A stretch of DNA of 7,205 bases, taken from contig NZ_CAMIHH010000139.1 of assembly GCF_946220915.1 (NCBI RefSeq), positions 1 to 7,205 on the forward strand, written 5' to 3'. A model generated the notes under the pieces. The model did not search any database. It was not told where the DNA came from and saw only the letters and a program-made list of their open reading frames with translations. The stretch is from an uncultured Flavobacterium sp. GTDB taxonomy: Bacteria; Bacteroidota; Bacteroidia; Flavobacteriales; Flavobacteriaceae. How positions within the stretch are numbered: the stretch's first letter is position 1; each line of letters begins with the position of its first letter. Below are positions 6,387 to 7,205 of this stretch, piece after piece. The position numbers and the translations under genes were made by a program.

Positions 6387-6707
6387 TCAATCTGTACTTT
6401 TTCCGTAAACGTCTGAATATTCGCCTTCAAGATTTCGCCCTGTGTATTTCTCTACGAGAGTATAAAATACCACCTTATTTACTTTGGCTTCTGCGTTTTC
6501 GCCTTTGATTTCCTCTATGGTATAGCGACCAGAAGAGTCTGCTGTCATCGATGCGATTTCTTCGCCATCTTTAATCATAGTGAACCGTCGGACGTCACCA
6601 GCACCAACAGACTTTTTAACATCAATAATTGGAAAGCCACGATTAACGTTATATTTAATCCCGTCGTAAATTTTATCTACTTCCGTTGCGCTTAATATCA
6701 CTGACAT
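6387..6707 (-). CDS. Hypothetical protein of 106 residues, family not recognised
   Basis: A small soluble protein starting MSVILSATEVDKIYDGIKYN and ending DVYGKSTD. There is no signal peptide, membrane segment, cysteine or recognisable catalytic motif. The middle (about 38-66, with RRFTMIKDGEEIASMTADSSGRYTI in pieces of beta-like alternation and G-E-E / S-S-G turns) looks beta-rich, and the C-terminal third (N70-Y88) looks helical. The reading frame is supported by a good ribosome binding site, AGAGGTG four bases before the ATG (6718-6712), unusual in this window where other genes lack one. It converges with the integrase gene and diverges from the repeat protein at the right edge. It could be a regulator, inhibitor or accessory cargo, but nothing seen decides between these. 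Confidence 0.7.
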   Translation of the reverse strand: MSVILSATEVDKIYDGIKYNVNRGFPIIDVKKSVGAGDVRRFTMIKDGEEIASMTADSSGRYTIEEIKGENAEAKVNKVVFYTLVEKYTGRNLEGEYSDVYGKSTD

Positions 6708-6711
6708 CAGA

Positions 6712-6718
6712 CACCTCT
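6712..6718 (-). promoter_or_regulatory. Shine-Dalgarno-like ribosome binding site of the 106-residue gene
   Basis: On the minus strand AGAGGTG ends four bases before the ATG at 6707. No other gene in the window has a comparable site. It supports this start codon and hints at an origin or translational control different from that of the core genes. Confidence 0.5.
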
Positions 6719-6812
6719 TAGTGGCATAGGGTAATATTTTACTTCAGTTGTTATAAATATTCAATTTTTTCCTTACCTTCTCCCTGATTTGCAAATTTTT
6801 ACACTCGAAATC
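6719..6812. promoter_or_regulatory. Divergent intergenic control region
   Basis: This AT-rich stretch separates two divergent genes and should carry promoters for both. On the plus strand TTG (6748-6750), 23 bases, then TACCTTCT (6774-6781) is a poor but possible promoter for the right-hand gene. On the minus strand no convincing TAnnTTTG is seen. A 10-bp palindrome ATTTGCAAAT (6787-6796) lies 16 bases before the right-hand ATG and would be well placed as an operator, though AT-rich palindromes of this length are common by chance. Confidence 0.3.
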
Positions 6813-7205
6813 ATGGATGAAGATTATAAAAATGATCCCAAATATCAAAAGGGCTATCTACAGGCAAAAAGCATGGCAGAAATGGAACCTGATGCTATTT
6901 CCAAATTGAGCAAACTTGATGATCATGATCCATTTATTCAGGGCATTAAAGATGGCTATATGGACTACATCGAACAACAAAGGCAACAAAGAGAGCGACA
7001 AAAACTGGACAAAGACCCAGAATATTTAAGAGGATATACACAGGGAAAAAATGTGGCCTCCGTCTATCCTGAACTAGCCAGCCACCTAGAAAAACTGCCG
7101 CAAAGTGATCCTCACACTCTCGGGCTGATTAATGGTTCAAAAGATTTTTTCAATACTCAAAAAGAAGGTACTGTAACACCGAATAAAGAACAGAGGTGGG
7201 ATGAT
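6813..7205 (+). CDS. Protein with tandem 50-residue repeats, N-terminal 131 residues (cut by window edge)
   Basis: An open frame of 131 codons starts MDEDYKNDPKYQKGYLQAKS and has no stop before the edge. Residues 5-53 align without gaps to 65-113 (17 of 49 identical by hand count). Shared residues are D8-P9/D68-P69, Y11/Y71, G14-Y15/G74-Y75, Q17/Q77, K19/K79, P26/P86, L32, K34 and L35 with their partners, D39-P40/D99-P100, G44/G104, G48/G108 and D51/D111. Each repeat splits into two similar halves that start with D-P and carry a G-x3-(G/A) spacing, giving four units of about 30 residues (D8, D39, D68, D99). The linker (54-64, QQRQQRERQ) is highly charged. There is no signal peptide or membrane segment, so it is cytoplasmic. 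The conserved repeat pattern supports real coding. The family is not recognised; a helical repeat scaffold is a guess. It is divergent from the 106-residue gene. Confidence 0.7.
   Translation, partial: MDEDYKNDPKYQKGYLQAKSMAEMEPDAISKLSKLDDHDPFIQGIKDGYMDYIEQQRQQRERQKLDKDPEYLRGYTQGKNVASVYPELASHLEKLPQSDPHTLGLINGSKDFFNTQKEGTVTPNKEQRWDD

Larger units (their letters stand above)
4979..7205 (+). mobile_element. One end of an integrative element inserted in a tRNA gene (right end outside window)
   Basis: The stretch starts at a truncated tRNA 3' end and continues with short direct repeats and a complete tyrosine recombinase gene pointing inward. Two unrecognised genes follow. The base composition appears more AT-rich than the thioredoxin genes to the left. 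This is the normal arrangement of an integrative element or island anchored in a tRNA gene. No phage structural, conjugation or replication gene is visible in the part seen, so the type of element (prophage, ICE, satellite or defence island) cannot be decided. Confidence 0.6.

Noticed and set aside
6381..6409. TTTACG/CGTAAA inverted repeat at the convergent integrase and 106-residue gene ends as a terminator
   Set aside because: Six-bp AT-rich stem with a 17-base loop inside coding sequence and no adjacent T run in the right position.

Overview
The window looks like chromosomal DNA of a Bacteroidota bacterium, most likely a Flavobacteriaceae relative. The reasons are AT-rich intergenic DNA, start sites mostly without a Shine-Dalgarno sequence, several -7 elements of the TAnnTTTG type (one with a well-placed TTTG -33 element), and protein families typical of the group: secreted TlpA-like thioredoxins, a small lipoprotein and an integrase with a Bacteroidetes-style arm-binding N-terminus.

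Positions 1 to about 4975 read as ordinary core chromosome. On the minus strand are the first 16 codons of a cold shock domain protein running off the left edge, with a near-ideal promoter, and then aspS (aspartyl-tRNA synthetase) with its own promoter and terminator. Next is a 185-residue lipoprotein gene, also on the minus strand. Divergent from it are two tandem paralogous genes for exported thioredoxin-fold proteins with WCGPC active sites. The paralogs are separated by a hairpin terminator, so they are probably separate transcription units.

At about 4976-5000 the character changes. A strong palindromic terminator is followed directly by what looks like the 3' end of a tRNA gene on the minus strand (acceptor 3' strand, T-stem 3' strand and T-loop). 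The rest of the tRNA is missing and is replaced by AT-rich DNA with short direct repeats, then by a complete tyrosine recombinase gene. This is the expected structure of one end of an integrative element inserted in a tRNA gene. The intact tRNA would lie at the far end, outside the window.

The element's visible cargo is a 106-residue protein of unknown family, convergent with the integrase, and divergent from it the start of a protein made of about 50-residue internal repeats that runs off the right edge. Neither cargo protein could be assigned a function from sequence, so any novelty in the window lies there and beyond the right edge. No CRISPR array, insertion sequence or complete RNA gene is visible.
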